From positions 1 through 64,000 of the forward strand of contig NZ_BAZS01000011.1 of the NCBI RefSeq assembly GCF_001310895.1: a stretch of DNA of 64,000 nt, in the 5' to 3' direction. The position numbers and the translations under genes are program-made. Below, in pieces: positions 56,129 to 64,000 of this stretch. The notes beneath the pieces were generated by a model that saw only the letters and a program-made list of their open reading frames with translations, searched no databases and was not told where the DNA came from. This DNA comes from Virgibacillus halodenitrificans JCM 12304. GTDB lineage: Bacteria > Bacillota > Bacilli > Bacillales > Amphibacillaceae. How positions within the stretch are numbered: position 1 is the stretch's first letter; each line of letters opens with the position of its first letter.

Positions 56129-57625
56129 ATGAAGGTTGAGACATATAAGCAGTTAGATGCAACAGATTTAGCTGAATTAATACAAAGCAAAGAAATAAAA
56201 CCAGCAGAAATAGTGAATGCAAGCTTTCAACAGCTAGAAAAAGTAAATCCTGTCTTGAATGCCGTTGTACATGAGCGAAAAGCGAAGGCACTGAAAGAGG
56301 CAGAGAAAATTCAATTGAATCAGGGGCCGTTCGCCGGTGTTCCGTTATTGTTAAAAAACATTTCCCAGCACGTAAAGGGTGAACCATTAACTTCGGGGTC
56401 AAAATTATTGCGACAGTCCATTTCCAAGCATGATTCCAATTTAGTTGGAAAAATGAGAGAAGCCGGATTTCTATTTATCGGTCACACCAATACACCAGAG
56501 TTTGGTTTGAAGAATATTTCAGAACCGGAACTTTATGGACCAAGTAAAAACCCGTGGAATACAGAACATTCTCCAGGCGGTTCCAGTGGCGGTTCAGCAG
56601 CTGCTATCGCTGCAGGAGTTGTCCCATTAGCAGGTGCTAGTGATGGCGGTGGGTCCATCCGCATTCCAGCCTCTTTTACTGGTTTGTTTGGTTTAAAGCC
56701 AACTCGTGGTCGCACTCCAGTTGGACCAGGAACTGGCAGACAGTGGCAAGGGGCTTCCATTGATTTTGTTTTAAGTAAAACAGTTAGAGACAGTGCAGCT
56801 ATGCTTGATTTGCTTCAGATCGTTCAGCCAGAGGCAGCCTTCCATACACCACTTTTTGAAGGAAGATATCAGCAAGCGATCACAGAGTCGTTTTCTTCTC
56901 CATTGCGTATTGCATTTACTACAGAATCACCTGTAGGTACGCCTGTATCTGACGAGGCTAAAGAAGCGGTTAGGAAGACGGTGAAATGGTTGGAGGAGCA
57001 AGGGCATTTTGTAGAAGAAAAAGCCAATGATGTAGATGGAATTGAATTAATGAGAAACTATTATTTAATGAATAGCGGAGAAATTGCTTCTCTTGCCACT
57101 CAGCTTGAGAAGGCCACAGGCAGAACGTTGAAGCCAGAAGATGTAGAAATTGAAACATGGTTATTAAATGAAGCGGGGAAATCAGTTACTGCAGCAGAAT
57201 ACGCTGCAAGTCTGGCAGCCTGGGATGAAGCTGCTGCTCTGATGGCAGATTTCCATCTCACGTATGATTTTTATATTACTCCTGCAACAGCCTTTGCAGC
57301 TCCAAAGGTTGGAGAGTTAACTCATACACAAGAAAGCCAGGCACAATTAAGAGAAGATATCCAACGGAGGGATAAAAATGGGCAGCAGGAGCTGATTTAT
57401 GACATGTTCCTCCCAAGTCTTACCTACACACCATTTACACAATTAGCTAATTTGACCGGGCAGCCGGCTATGTCGGTTCCATTACATCAAACCCTTGATG
57501 GACTTCCTATAGGGGTTCAAGTAATGGCTTCAAAAGGAAAAGAAGACATGCTCTTAAAGTTGGCATACATGCTGGAACAGGATAAATTATGGAAAGGAAT
57601 GAAGGGGAACCCTTATTTTGTATAA
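56129..57625 (+). CDS. amidase signature family hydrolase
   Basis: A 498-residue enzyme with the amidase signature: catalytic Lys76 (PLLLKNIS), cis-Ser152 and the Gly/Ser-rich block GGSSGGSAAAIAAGVVPLAGASDGGGSIRIP, with nucleophile Ser176. Length is that of stand-alone amidases acting on small or acyl amides, rather than GatA, since no gatC/gatB is adjacent. ATG 56129 follows AAAGGAG. It lies upstream of an AbgT-type transporter gene, in the same direction, 180 bases apart. Joint use of an aromatic-amino-acid amide is possible but unproven. Confidence 0.85.
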   Translation: MKVETYKQLDATDLAELIQSKEIKPAEIVNASFQQLEKVNPVLNAVVHERKAKALKEAEKIQLNQGPFAGVPLLLKNISQHVKGEPLTSGSKLLRQSISKHDSNLVGKMREAGFLFIGHTNTPEFGLKNISEPELYGPSKNPWNTEHSPGGSSGGSAAAIAAGVVPLAGASDGGGSIRIPASFTGLFGLKPTRGRTPVGPGTGRQWQGASIDFVLSKTVRDSAAMLDLLQIVQPEAAFHTPLFEGRYQQAITESFSSPLRIAFTTESPVGTPVSDEAKEAVRKTVKWLEEQGHFVEEKANDVDGIELMRNYYLMNSGEIASLATQLEKATGRTLKPEDVEIETWLLNEAGKSVTAAEYAASLAAWDEAAALMADFHLTYDFYITPATAFAAPKVGELTHTQESQAQLREDIQRRDKNGQQELIYDMFLPSLTYTPFTQLANLTGQPAMSVPLHQTLDGLPIGVQVMASKGKEDMLLKLAYMLEQDKLWKGMKGNPYFV

Positions 57626-57805
57626 AAGATATTAAACTATTAGACTATTAACTATTTTTCCTATGAGCAATCTTATGAATACTTTCACTAGTAACACTTC
57701 TTGTTTAACCATTTAAATAAATAAGAAACCCCTATATAATGAAATGTGGATATACATCGAGATAATTATCAGAATATTATCCATAATATAGGAAGGGGTT
57801 TCTTT

Positions 57806-59332
57806 ATGGTGAAACAAAAGAAGGGTCTTTTTCAACGTTTCCTGGATATGATTGAAACTTTAGGTAATAAGCTACCACATCCAATTACGTTGTTTGCCAT
57901 TTTGGCATTACTTGTTGTTCTATTATCAGCATTGCTTTCTCCACTTGGAATTAGTGTAGAACACCCAGGTAAAGAGGGAGAAATGGTTGAAATAAACAAC
58001 CTCTTAAGTTCGGAAGGTATTCAATACATATTTACGAGTATGACAGATAACTTTATTGGATTTGCGCCGCTTGGCGTAGTTCTAGTAACAATGCTTGGAA
58101 TTGGTGTAGCTGAAAGAACTGGGCTTATAAGCGCGTTATTACGAGGATTCGTATTATCAGTTCCTAAGCGCTTTATTACGGCTGGCTTGGTATTCGCAGG
58201 TATTATGTCAAGTGTCGCTTCCGATGCGGGATATGTAGTATTACCACCACTAGGTGCTTTAATTTTCGTAGCACTTGGCCGTCACCCATTAGCAGGTTTG
58301 GCAGCAGCATTCGCTGGGGTTTCTGCTGGATTTAGTGCCAACTTATTTCTATCAGCTACGGATGCTTTACTAGGGGAACTAACGATAGCTGCTGCATCTA
58401 TTATTGACCCTGCCTATGCTGAGGGAATGAATATAGCAATGAACTATTACTTTATTATTGTGTCTGTATTCATTCTTACTTTTATTGGTGCATGGGTAAC
58501 AGAGCGAGTAGTGGAACCTAGATTAGGAGAGTATAAAGGAGATCAAAAAGAAGAATTAGAAGGTCTCCAAAAAATCGAGAAAAAAGGTTTAATTTGGGCA
58601 ACATTATCACTTATTGTTGCACTGATTATCATGTCTTTCTTAATTGTACCTGAGAACGCTCCAATGCGTGGAGATAGCGGAGAAATTATTCAATCTCCAT
58701 TTATGAGCTCACTTGTACCTATCATTGCAATTCTATTTTTCGTACCAGGTCTGGTATATGGAAAAATAACAAAAGTTATTCGGAATGATAAGGATGTAGC
58801 AACTCAATTATCAGATACAATGGCTTCCATGGGAATGTTTATTGTACTAGCGTTTACTGCAGGTCAATTTGTTGCTTTCTTTAATGAATCACATATGGGC
58901 TTGGTGCTTGGTGTATACGGTGCCGAATTCCTTGATAGTATTAATTTGTCTGGAATTCCACTTATTCTCGCCTTCGTTGTAATTACTGCCTTTATTAATC
59001 TGTTTATTGGTAGTGCTTCAGCAAAATGGGCGATGATGGCTCCGATTTTTGTACCAATCATGATGCAGCTGGGTTACTCACCAGAACTAACCCAAATGGC
59101 TTACCGGGTTGCTGATTCAACAACAAATATTATCACTCCATTAATGACGTACTTTGCGATTATTATTGCATTTGCACAGAAGTATGATAAGAAAATGGGA
59201 ATTGGAACATTAATTTCTGTTATGCTACCATACTCTTTATATTTCTTAATTGGATGGACCATCGTATTGATTGTCTGGATGCTTTTCGGCATCGATCTTG
59301 GACCAGGTTCACCTATTCTATATAATAGCTAA
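57806..59332 (+). CDS. abgT: AbgT-family transporter
   Basis: A 508-residue membrane protein with about 12 helices, of the AbgT family. Members import p-aminobenzoyl-glutamate or export sulfonamides. Family blocks include NKLPHPITLFAILALLVVL, ASDAGYVVLPPLGALIFVALGRHPLAGLAAAFAGVSAGFSANL and SASAKWAMMAPIFVPIMMQLGYSPELTQMAYRVADSTTNIITPLMTYF. The start ATG 57806 follows AGGAAGGGG; an in-frame extension to 57746 lacks a ribosome site. The neighbouring amidase might cleave an imported amide. Confidence 0.9.
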   Translation: MVKQKKGLFQRFLDMIETLGNKLPHPITLFAILALLVVLLSALLSPLGISVEHPGKEGEMVEINNLLSSEGIQYIFTSMTDNFIGFAPLGVVLVTMLGIGVAERTGLISALLRGFVLSVPKRFITAGLVFAGIMSSVASDAGYVVLPPLGALIFVALGRHPLAGLAAAFAGVSAGFSANLFLSATDALLGELTIAAASIIDPAYAEGMNIAMNYYFIIVSVFILTFIGAWVTERVVEPRLGEYKGDQKEELEGLQKIEKKGLIWATLSLIVALIIMSFLIVPENAPMRGDSGEIIQSPFMSSLVPIIAILFFVPGLVYGKITKVIRNDKDVATQLSDTMASMGMFIVLAFTAGQFVAFFNESHMGLVLGVYGAEFLDSINLSGIPLILAFVVITAFINLFIGSASAKWAMMAPIFVPIMMQLGYSPELTQMAYRVADSTTNIITPLMTYFAIIIAFAQKYDKKMGIGTLISVMLPYSLYFLIGWTIVLIVWMLFGIDLGPGSPILYNS

Positions 59333-59335
59333 ATC

Positions 59336-59372
59336 AAAAGCGTCACTCTATCACAGAGTGGTGCTTTTTTCG
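59336..59372 (+). terminator. terminator after abgT
   Basis: AAAAGC and CACTCT pair with AGAGTG and GCTTTTTT around a small loop, directly after the stop. Confidence 0.85.
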
Positions 59373-59547
59373 TTCATTTATTCTACTTAACTAGTGAGTA
59401 AAGGTGTATATCTTAATTTATATATACTGCGACGTAACTTGGTAGTACTTCGGAAAATACACTTCTCTCTTGTGCTCGAAGGTGTGAAAGTATTCAACTT
59501 GTAGCAGGATTATGGAGCTAAACGCCCTTAGCAGATCATCTATCGCC

Positions 59548-59674
59548 ATTGATTTCCATTCCAGACGAACGCTTTCCGCCTGCATGGCCTCAGCCGCTTC
59601 CTCCGCTACGCTCCGTCCAGGGTCTTCGGCTCATGCTATTCCGGCAGGAGTCGTCATCTTCCATTCCAATCAAT
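59548..59674 (-). repeat. structured intergenic repeat, copy C
   Basis: Read on the minus strand it has ACTCCTGCCGGAATAGC, GAAGACCC, GAGGAAGCGGCTGAGG and GCAGGCGGAAAGCG, in the same order as copies A and B. CCTGC and GCAGG can pair. On the plus strand both edges carry TTCCATTCC as a direct repeat rather than an outer stem, so this copy looks degenerate or differently bounded. Confidence 0.55.
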
Positions 59675-59760
59675 TGGTATGTGCTATTGATTAATTTGAG
59701 GTATTTAAGAATTGTAAGTAACTCTTATCTTAAAAGATTTGTGATATACACCTTAGCGAA

Positions 59761-59876
59761 GGGGAAATATGGAGACTCCTGCGGGAAAAGCGAGACTAGC
59801 GAGACCCCGCAGAACGGAACGTTAGTGAAGTTCGAGGAGGCTTGCAGGCCGCCCGCGGAAAGCGGAATATTTCCCC
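59761..59876 (+). repeat. structured intergenic repeat, copy B
   Basis: Outer stem GGGGAAATAT (59761-59770) with ATATTTCCCC (59867-59876). Inner stem GCGGG (59781-59785) with CCCGC (59852-59856). The conserved blocks AGACTCCTG, CGAGGAGGCTT and CGGAAAGCG are shared with copy A. Outer arms differ completely from copy A yet remain fully complementary, and the inner stem changes T:A to C:G. Confidence 0.7.
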
Positions 59877-60010
59877 GCAGCGGTGATTTACGCAGTCTCT
59901 ATTTTCTAAGTTACGTCGCAGTTTCCTTCTACTGCGACTTCTAAATTTTCCATCTTTGTTTCAAAGTAATAGGGAAGGGATACATATTTGGTAAGGAGGG
60001 CGGTATCAAA

Positions 60011-61249
60011 ATGACAGCAGAAGTAGCGATAATGAATAAGTTAGGTATGGCACTTGCAGCAGATAGTGCAATTACAAGTGGCAGAGATGGTGTCCAAAAA
60101 GTATACAATTCAGCAAACAAACTTTTTTCTTTATCGAAACATCATCCAGTAGGAATAATGGTATATGGAGCAGCATCCTTTATGGAGGTGCCTTGGGATA
60201 TCATTATTAAATCATACAGAGAATACCTGGGAGATAAGAAATTTGATAATCTCTCCTATTACTTTGAAGATTTTCTCGATTTTTTACAACAAGACAATCG
60301 TTTTGGCAGGGAAGATATTGAACATATTATTGTATACCGTACTTTTTCTGATATTCTTAAACGGCTAGTGAGGGGAGTGGAAGAGGAAGTCTCTTCACTA
60401 GACGATACCGGTAAAATCACCACTATTTTAATGGAAACAGTGAAAACACAACTAAATGAGTATAAGCAAAAAGAAGATTGGTTAGAGCTGGATTATACAA
60501 CTTTTCAAAAATCGTTTAACACTGTAGTTACAGAAGTTAGGGAGGAGTTAATTGTATATGAAACGCCGGGAGAATTAAATGCGCTTTTGAGTGAGTTGGC
60601 ATTTGAAGTAACCAAATCTGACTATTTTAGTCTCGGTAGTACGGGTATCGTATTTTGTGGTTATGGAGAGAAAGAAATTTTTCCTCATCTACTGAACTAC
60701 CGGTTAGAAGGATTTGTGAATGGACAATTAAAATATAAAAAATTAAAAGACAAGGAAATAAGTTATACTTCAGATAAAAAGGCAGGGACAGCAGCGATCC
60801 TGCCATTTGCGCAGAGGGAAATGGTAGATTCATTTATGTACGGTATTGAACCAACGATGGAGGATACCATTTTCGGTATTGTAGAAGAGGTTCTAACAAA
60901 TTACCATGAACAAATTAAAAAGCATTTGAATATCGACTTAACAGACGAACAGGTTAAGGAAACTATGAGATTGGGTAATGAAATGTATGAGTCTATCCAG
61001 TCTTCTGTCAATGAATATCAACAGTCCAACTATATTGAACCATTGCTTGGTGTGGTGCGCTCGCTACCAAAAGAAGAATTGGCTGAGATGGCTGAAGCTC
61101 TTGTTAACTTGACTTCCTTTAAAAGAAGGGTAACAAGAGCTACAGAATCAGTAGGACCACCTATTGATGTTGCGGTGATAACCAAAGGAGATGGATTTAT
61201 TTGGATGAAACGGAAAAACTACGTGAATTCCGAAATTAATGCTTTTTAA
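60011..61249 (+). CDS. proteasome-beta-like Ntn hydrolase with large insertion
   Basis: Residues 1-45 (MTAEVAIMNKLGMALAADSA, then KVYNSANKLFSL) line up with 20S proteasome beta subunits and HslV. Thr2 would become the N-terminal nucleophile after Met removal, Asp18 matches Asp17 of the proteasome, and Lys37 in NKLF matches Lys33 in KKLF. Near the C-terminus, PPIDVAVITKGDGFIWM (about residues 384-400) matches the beta-subunit strand IDVAVITRKDGYV. Between them lie about 300 residues, mostly helical, far more than the roughly 200 total of a normal beta subunit. The gene has GGAGGG before ATG 60011. No proteasome alpha subunit or HslU lies nearby. Proteolytic activity is inferred. Confidence 0.7.
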   Translation: MTAEVAIMNKLGMALAADSAITSGRDGVQKVYNSANKLFSLSKHHPVGIMVYGAASFMEVPWDIIIKSYREYLGDKKFDNLSYYFEDFLDFLQQDNRFGREDIEHIIVYRTFSDILKRLVRGVEEEVSSLDDTGKITTILMETVKTQLNEYKQKEDWLELDYTTFQKSFNTVVTEVREELIVYETPGELNALLSELAFEVTKSDYFSLGSTGIVFCGYGEKEIFPHLLNYRLEGFVNGQLKYKKLKDKEISYTSDKKAGTAAILPFAQREMVDSFMYGIEPTMEDTIFGIVEEVLTNYHEQIKKHLNIDLTDEQVKETMRLGNEMYESIQSSVNEYQQSNYIEPLLGVVRSLPKEELAEMAEALVNLTSFKRRVTRATESVGPPIDVAVITKGDGFIWMKRKNYVNSEINAF

Positions 61250-61276
61250 TAAAAGTATATGGAGAGGCGGTTGAAT

Positions 61277-61447
61277 ATGGTTAAAAAGGAAAAACCATAT
61301 AATCAAGCATTGTTTAATTTATCCGAGCAGGATCGATTGGAACTGGATTTAGAGGATCAATCACAAAATGAAAAAGCTGAAGTCATTGATAAGGTATATA
61401 AAAAGTTAGACGAAAAGAATAAAAAAGTTAAAAAAAATAACGTTTAA
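61277..61447 (+). CDS. small charged hypothetical protein (56 residues)
   Basis: ATG 61277 lies seven bases after AGAGGCGG, 27 bases past the stop of the proteasome-like gene, so the two are probably co-transcribed. The protein (VKKEKPYNQALFNLSEQDRL then a lysine-rich helical tail) has no known motif. It could be a partner or inhibitor of the upstream protein, but that is guesswork. Confidence 0.6.
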   Translation: MVKKEKPYNQALFNLSEQDRLELDLEDQSQNEKAEVIDKVYKKLDEKNKKVKKNNV

Positions 61448-61610
61448 CAAATGGGATATCGTGGAATTCCATGTAGTGTAGCGCATTAAATTACAACCGG
61501 GTTAATAGTTGCTACGAAATTTCAAGTCAAAATGTAGTTTAAAAGTATTTATATGTGGAACCCAAAATACTGTAGAAGCTTATTAAACTATTCAAAAGGA
61601 GATGTTAAGT

Positions 61611-61886
61611 ATGGCTAAAAATAATGAAAAGAACAACAAAATGTCTCTAGAAGAAGCAGGTAAAAAAGGCGGAAAAACTACAGCAAAGAAACATGACCAA
61701 GAATTCTATGAAGAGATCGGTCAAAAAGGCGGACAAACTACAGCTAAAGAACATGATAAAGAATTTTTCCAAGATATTGGTAAAAAGGGTGGAGAAACTA
61801 CCGCCAAAAATCATGACCAAGAATTCTATGAAGATATTGGACAAAAGGGTGGCGAAAAACGAGCCCAGCAAAGAAAAAATGATTAA
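61611..61886 (+). CDS. KGG-repeat stress protein (GsiB-like), copy 1
   Basis: A 91-residue hydrophilic protein built from repeats of about 20 residues containing KGG (AGKKGGKTTAKKHDQEFYEE, IGQKGGQTTAKEHDKEFFQD and so on; four KGG motifs). GsiB and related KGG proteins are general-stress, late-embryogenesis-abundant-like protectants. ATG 61611 has AAAGGAG at nine bases; an ATG at 61602 abuts the ribosome site. It was probably duplicated to give the next gene. A sigma-B promoter could not be assigned. Confidence 0.9.
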   Translation: MAKNNEKNNKMSLEEAGKKGGKTTAKKHDQEFYEEIGQKGGQTTAKEHDKEFFQDIGKKGGETTAKNHDQEFYEDIGQKGGEKRAQQRKND

Positions 61887-61971
61887 AAATAATTTAATTT
61901 AAAATAAATATGTCGTAGCTGAAAATGTTTACAGTAAAACCGTTAAAAATACTTGGAAGGAGATGTTAAGC

Positions 61972-62316
61972 ATGGCTAATAATAATAAAAAGAACAACAA
62001 AATGTCTCTAGAAGAAGCAGGTAAAAAAGGCGGAAAAACAACAGCAAGAAATCATGATCAGGAATTCTATGAAGACATCGGTCAAAAAGGCGGAGAAACA
62101 ACAGCAAAGAATCACGATCAGGAATTCTATGAAGATATCGGCCAAAAAGGCGGAGAAACAACAGCAAAGAATCATGATCAGGAATTTTATGAAGATATTG
62201 GCCAAAAAGGCGGAAAGACAACAGCAAAGAATCACGACCAGGAATTCTATGAAGACATCGGCCAAAAAGGCGGAGAAGCTAGAAGCCGCCAAAGAAAAAA
62301 TAATGGAAATTCCTAA
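61972..62316 (+). CDS. KGG-repeat stress protein (GsiB-like), copy 2
   Basis: A 114-residue paralogue of the preceding gene with five KGG repeats. The DNA of the repeat units (60 bp, from about 62030) is nearly identical from unit to unit, so the array has expanded or been homogenized recently. The leader, GGAGATGTTAAGCATGGCT, repeats that of copy 1 almost exactly, showing a whole-gene duplication. It ends in ARSRQRKNNGNS, related to the AQQRKND end of copy 1. Confidence 0.9.
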   Translation: MANNNKKNNKMSLEEAGKKGGKTTARNHDQEFYEDIGQKGGETTAKNHDQEFYEDIGQKGGETTAKNHDQEFYEDIGQKGGKTTAKNHDQEFYEDIGQKGGEARSRQRKNNGNS

Positions 62317-62325
62317 TTAAATAAA

Positions 62326-62367
62326 TGAAAAAAGAGAAGGAGCATGCATAGCTCCTTCTCTTTTTTG
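62326..62367. terminator. terminator after KGG genes
   Basis: AAAAAAGAGAAGGAGC pairs with GCTCCTTCTCTTTTTT around ATGCATA. The stem is perfect with A and T runs on both sides. Bases 62368-62635 hold the leader of moxR and no gene that I can support. Confidence 0.9.
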
Positions 62368-62635
62368 TTCTCTATTAATTAAAACCCACTACGGCAGAGA
62401 GTTTTATCCATTACTTTCAACCCCCTTCCTCTCGTATAACTAATAGTTTTAAAGTACGTATAAATATATACTTAGAGGAACATACTTAAGAATAAACGAA
62501 GCGTTAAGAGGTGTTTGGTCAAAGAAGAAATTTCATAGAAAAGTAACTTGAAAGTTCTCTTTCGTTTCATAACCATTTTTAGTATAGTTATAGTATAAAA
62601 GGAACAATTGTCTTCATCCAGAGAGGGGTCTTTAT

Positions 62636-63598
62636 ATGATGCAGGAATTAACCGTATATAATGAAAAAGTCGGAAAAATAATTGACAATATAAACAAAGT
62701 AATGAGTGGAAAAGAAGAGGTGGCAACTCTAAGCCTTGTAGCTCTTTTGGCTGAAGGACATGTCCTCTTAGAAGATGTTCCTGGTGTAGGGAAAACCATG
62801 TTAGTCAAAACGATTGCTAAATCTTTGGATTGTGACTTCAGAAGAATTCAATTCACCCCAGATCTCCTACCTTCAGATGTTACCGGCATTTCTATTTATA
62901 ATCCCAAAGAACTAGAATTTGAATTTCGTGGAGGGCCTATTCTAGGAAATATCATTCTAGCAGATGAAATTAATCGTACCTCACCAAAGACCCAGTCATC
63001 CTTACTTGAAGGCATGGAAGAAAAAAGTGTTACAGTTGATGGCAAAACTATTCCGTTAAAGCAACCTTTCTTTGTCATGGCAACCCAAAACCCAATTGAA
63101 TATGAAGGTACATATCCACTTCCTGAGGCTCAGCTTGACCGCTTTATTTTAAAGCTAAAAATGGGATACCCAAGTATGGCGGAAGAATTGGAAATGCTTC
63201 AACGTACGTCAAAGCAACACCCGCTGGAAACGATACATGCAGTAATGTCCAGAGATGAACTGATTGAACTTCAACAGGAAGTAAAAGAAATATATATAGA
63301 TAAATCAATCCAACAATATATTATTAATCTGGCAACTGCTTCAAGAAATAATCCATTAATCTATCTTGGGGTTAGTCCAAGAGGGTCCATTTCGTTAATG
63401 AAAGCCGCTAAAGCTTTTGCTTATATAAATAATAGAGATTATGTGCTGCCTGATGATATTAAATTTCTTGCTCCATATGTACTGTCCCACCGAATTATTC
63501 TGCACTCAGAAGCAAGGTATGACGGTGTAACGAACGAAGAGGTTATCCACTCTATTATTAAAAACACGCATATACCAATCCGAAAGGAATTTGGTTGA
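62636..63598 (+). CDS. MoxR-family AAA+ ATPase
   Basis: A 320-residue AAA+ chaperone-like ATPase. Walker A is GVGKT (50-54), Walker B is ILADEINR (about 104-112), and sensor 1 is MATQNPIEYEGTYPLPEAQLDRF, the MoxR hallmark. The ATG 62636 follows AGAGGGG. It overlaps the following DUF58 gene by one base, the conserved yeaC-yeaD arrangement of Bacillus. There the pair is followed by a transglutaminase gene and guaA. Confidence 0.92.
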   Translation: MMQELTVYNEKVGKIIDNINKVMSGKEEVATLSLVALLAEGHVLLEDVPGVGKTMLVKTIAKSLDCDFRRIQFTPDLLPSDVTGISIYNPKELEFEFRGGPILGNIILADEINRTSPKTQSSLLEGMEEKSVTVDGKTIPLKQPFFVMATQNPIEYEGTYPLPEAQLDRFILKLKMGYPSMAEELEMLQRTSKQHPLETIHAVMSRDELIELQQEVKEIYIDKSIQQYIINLATASRNNPLIYLGVSPRGSISLMKAAKAFAYINNRDYVLPDDIKFLAPYVLSHRIILHSEARYDGVTNEEVIHSIIKNTHIPIRKEFG

Positions 63599-64000
63599 TG
63601 AAAAAGAAGCTTCGATCAATCGGTAACTTTGTTTTTATTATTGCACTCTTCCTCGTCCTATTTTCGTATGCAATGTTTCAGGGGGGATTTGTAAGCTGGT
63701 TCTTATTTTTTAGTTTTCAACCAATCTTTTTATATCATGTTGGTTTACTTCTTTATCCGATAAAAGGTTGGAAGGTTACTCGCACAGTATCTCGATATAT
63801 GGCTCAAGCGGGAAGTGACGTAACAATTACAGTAAATATAAAACGGGCATTTCCGTTTCCTTTATATTATTGTATCTGTGAAGACGTCTTCTCTGATACC
63901 TTGGGATTAATAGACAATCGGCAAAATAAATATCAACATTTTAATGACAGTGAAAAGTTAAAAGTGAACAGGGAGAGGAAAAAAGTTATCTTTCCTTCTT
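63598..64000 (+). CDS. DUF58 (YeaD-like) membrane protein, N-terminal part
   Basis: An open frame from ATG 63598, overlapping the moxR stop, runs to the window edge (134 codons). It starts with two membrane helices (FVFIIALFLVLFSYAMFQGG and the FFSFQPIFLYHVGLLLYP region). A beta-rich segment follows (VTRTVSRYMAQAGSDVTITVNIKRAFPFPLYY), as in DUF58 proteins upstream of their vWA-like domain. Partner of the MoxR ATPase; incomplete here. Confidence 0.8.
   Translation, partial: MKKKLRSIGNFVFIIALFLVLFSYAMFQGGFVSWFLFFSFQPIFLYHVGLLLYPIKGWKVTRTVSRYMAQAGSDVTITVNIKRAFPFPLYYCICEDVFSDTLGLIDNRQNKYQHFNDSEKLKVNRERKKVIFPS

Larger units (their letters stand above)
59422..59944. repeat. composite intergenic element with 15-bp inverted ends
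   Basis: ACTGCGACGTAACTT (59426-59440) is repeated in perfect inverted form as AAGTTACGTCGCAGT (59908-59922), with ACTGCGACTT again at 59931-59940. Inside are two structured repeats facing each other, copy C (about 59548-59674, minus orientation) and copy B (59761-59876, plus). Its two ends match those of the element at 5643. No protein-like frame is present; two short frames within 59512-59944 read through the hairpins. This covers most of the 678-base gap between abgT and the next gene. Confidence 0.6.

Noticed and set aside
59512-59944. Two plus-strand frames (60 and 131 codons) in the gap after abgT
   Set aside because: They read through hairpins of the structured repeats and have no ribosome site; composition is Ser/Pro/Arg-rich as expected from GC-rich stems.
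61611-62316. CRISPR-like or satellite repeat
   Set aside because: The 60-bp units are in frame and encode KGG protein repeats.
60011-63598. Functional link between the proteasome-like protein and the MoxR AAA+ ATPase
   Set aside because: They are separated by two KGG genes and a strong terminator, and MoxR is paired with DUF58 as in other Bacillus genomes.

Overview
The window is a chromosomal segment of a low-GC, endospore-forming Bacillaceae. The evidence is the gene order thiL-tsaE-tsaB-rimI-tsaD, an ABC-F gene, moaC, rex, ydiK, ydiL, groES-groEL, which matches the ydi-gro region of Bacillus subtilis, together with CIRCE control of groES, a GerA-type germinant receptor operon, AGGAGG-type ribosome sites and frequent TTG/GTG starts. 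Two BCCT osmolyte transporters, KGG-repeat stress proteins and a bacterial nitric oxide synthase fit a halotolerant genus such as Oceanobacillus or Virgibacillus, but the genus is an inference.

Layout. 1-390: initiator tRNA-Met and tRNA-Asp with a terminator. 534-5562: thiamine phosphate kinase, the t6A tRNA-modification genes, a DnaA-box cluster and rodA. 5640-5972: an intergenic repeat element containing eleven 20-bp units. 6026-10179: ABC-F protein (minus strand), moaC-rex, ydiK/ydiL. 10375-12459: groES-groEL. 12460-31482: a 19.0-kb integrative mobilizable element inserted exactly at the groEL stop codon, flanked by an 18-bp direct repeat. 31508-44501: native groEL terminator, a small DUF2187-like gene, FMN reductase, a MurE paralogue, regulators, a TetR-BCCT pair, fetAB, and a Bce-type two-component/ABC peptide-resistance module. 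44553-51830: a second BCCT transporter with TetR and a CocE-type hydrolase, MscS, and nitric oxide synthase. 52064-59332: gerA-type operon with a small fourth gene, amidase and an AbgT transporter. 59422-59944: a composite structured repeat element. 60011-64000: a proteasome-beta-like Ntn hydrolase of unusual size, two KGG stress proteins, MoxR ATPase and the start of a DUF58 protein.

The element at 12460-31482 carries a tyrosine integrase, a repressor/Cro-like switch with operators, an excisionase-like protein, a replication protein, an oriT-like region and a MOBQ-type relaxase. No type IV secretion genes are visible, so it probably depends on a helper for transfer. Its cargo is mostly defence: a BsuBI/PstI-type restriction-modification pair, an OLD-family ATPase-nuclease, a 1214-residue SIR2 protein of the defence-associated sirtuin kind, and several unrecognised small proteins.

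Four conserved chromosomal genes (tsaE, the ABC-F gene, the murE paralogue, fetA) are each broken by one small frameshift. Three are repaired by adding one base, so either the sequence has single-base deletion errors or these genes are decaying. The least expected items are the proteasome-like protein at 60011, the large SIR2 protein at 25065, and a family of structured intergenic repeats (44620, 59548, 59761) whose stems show compensating base changes.
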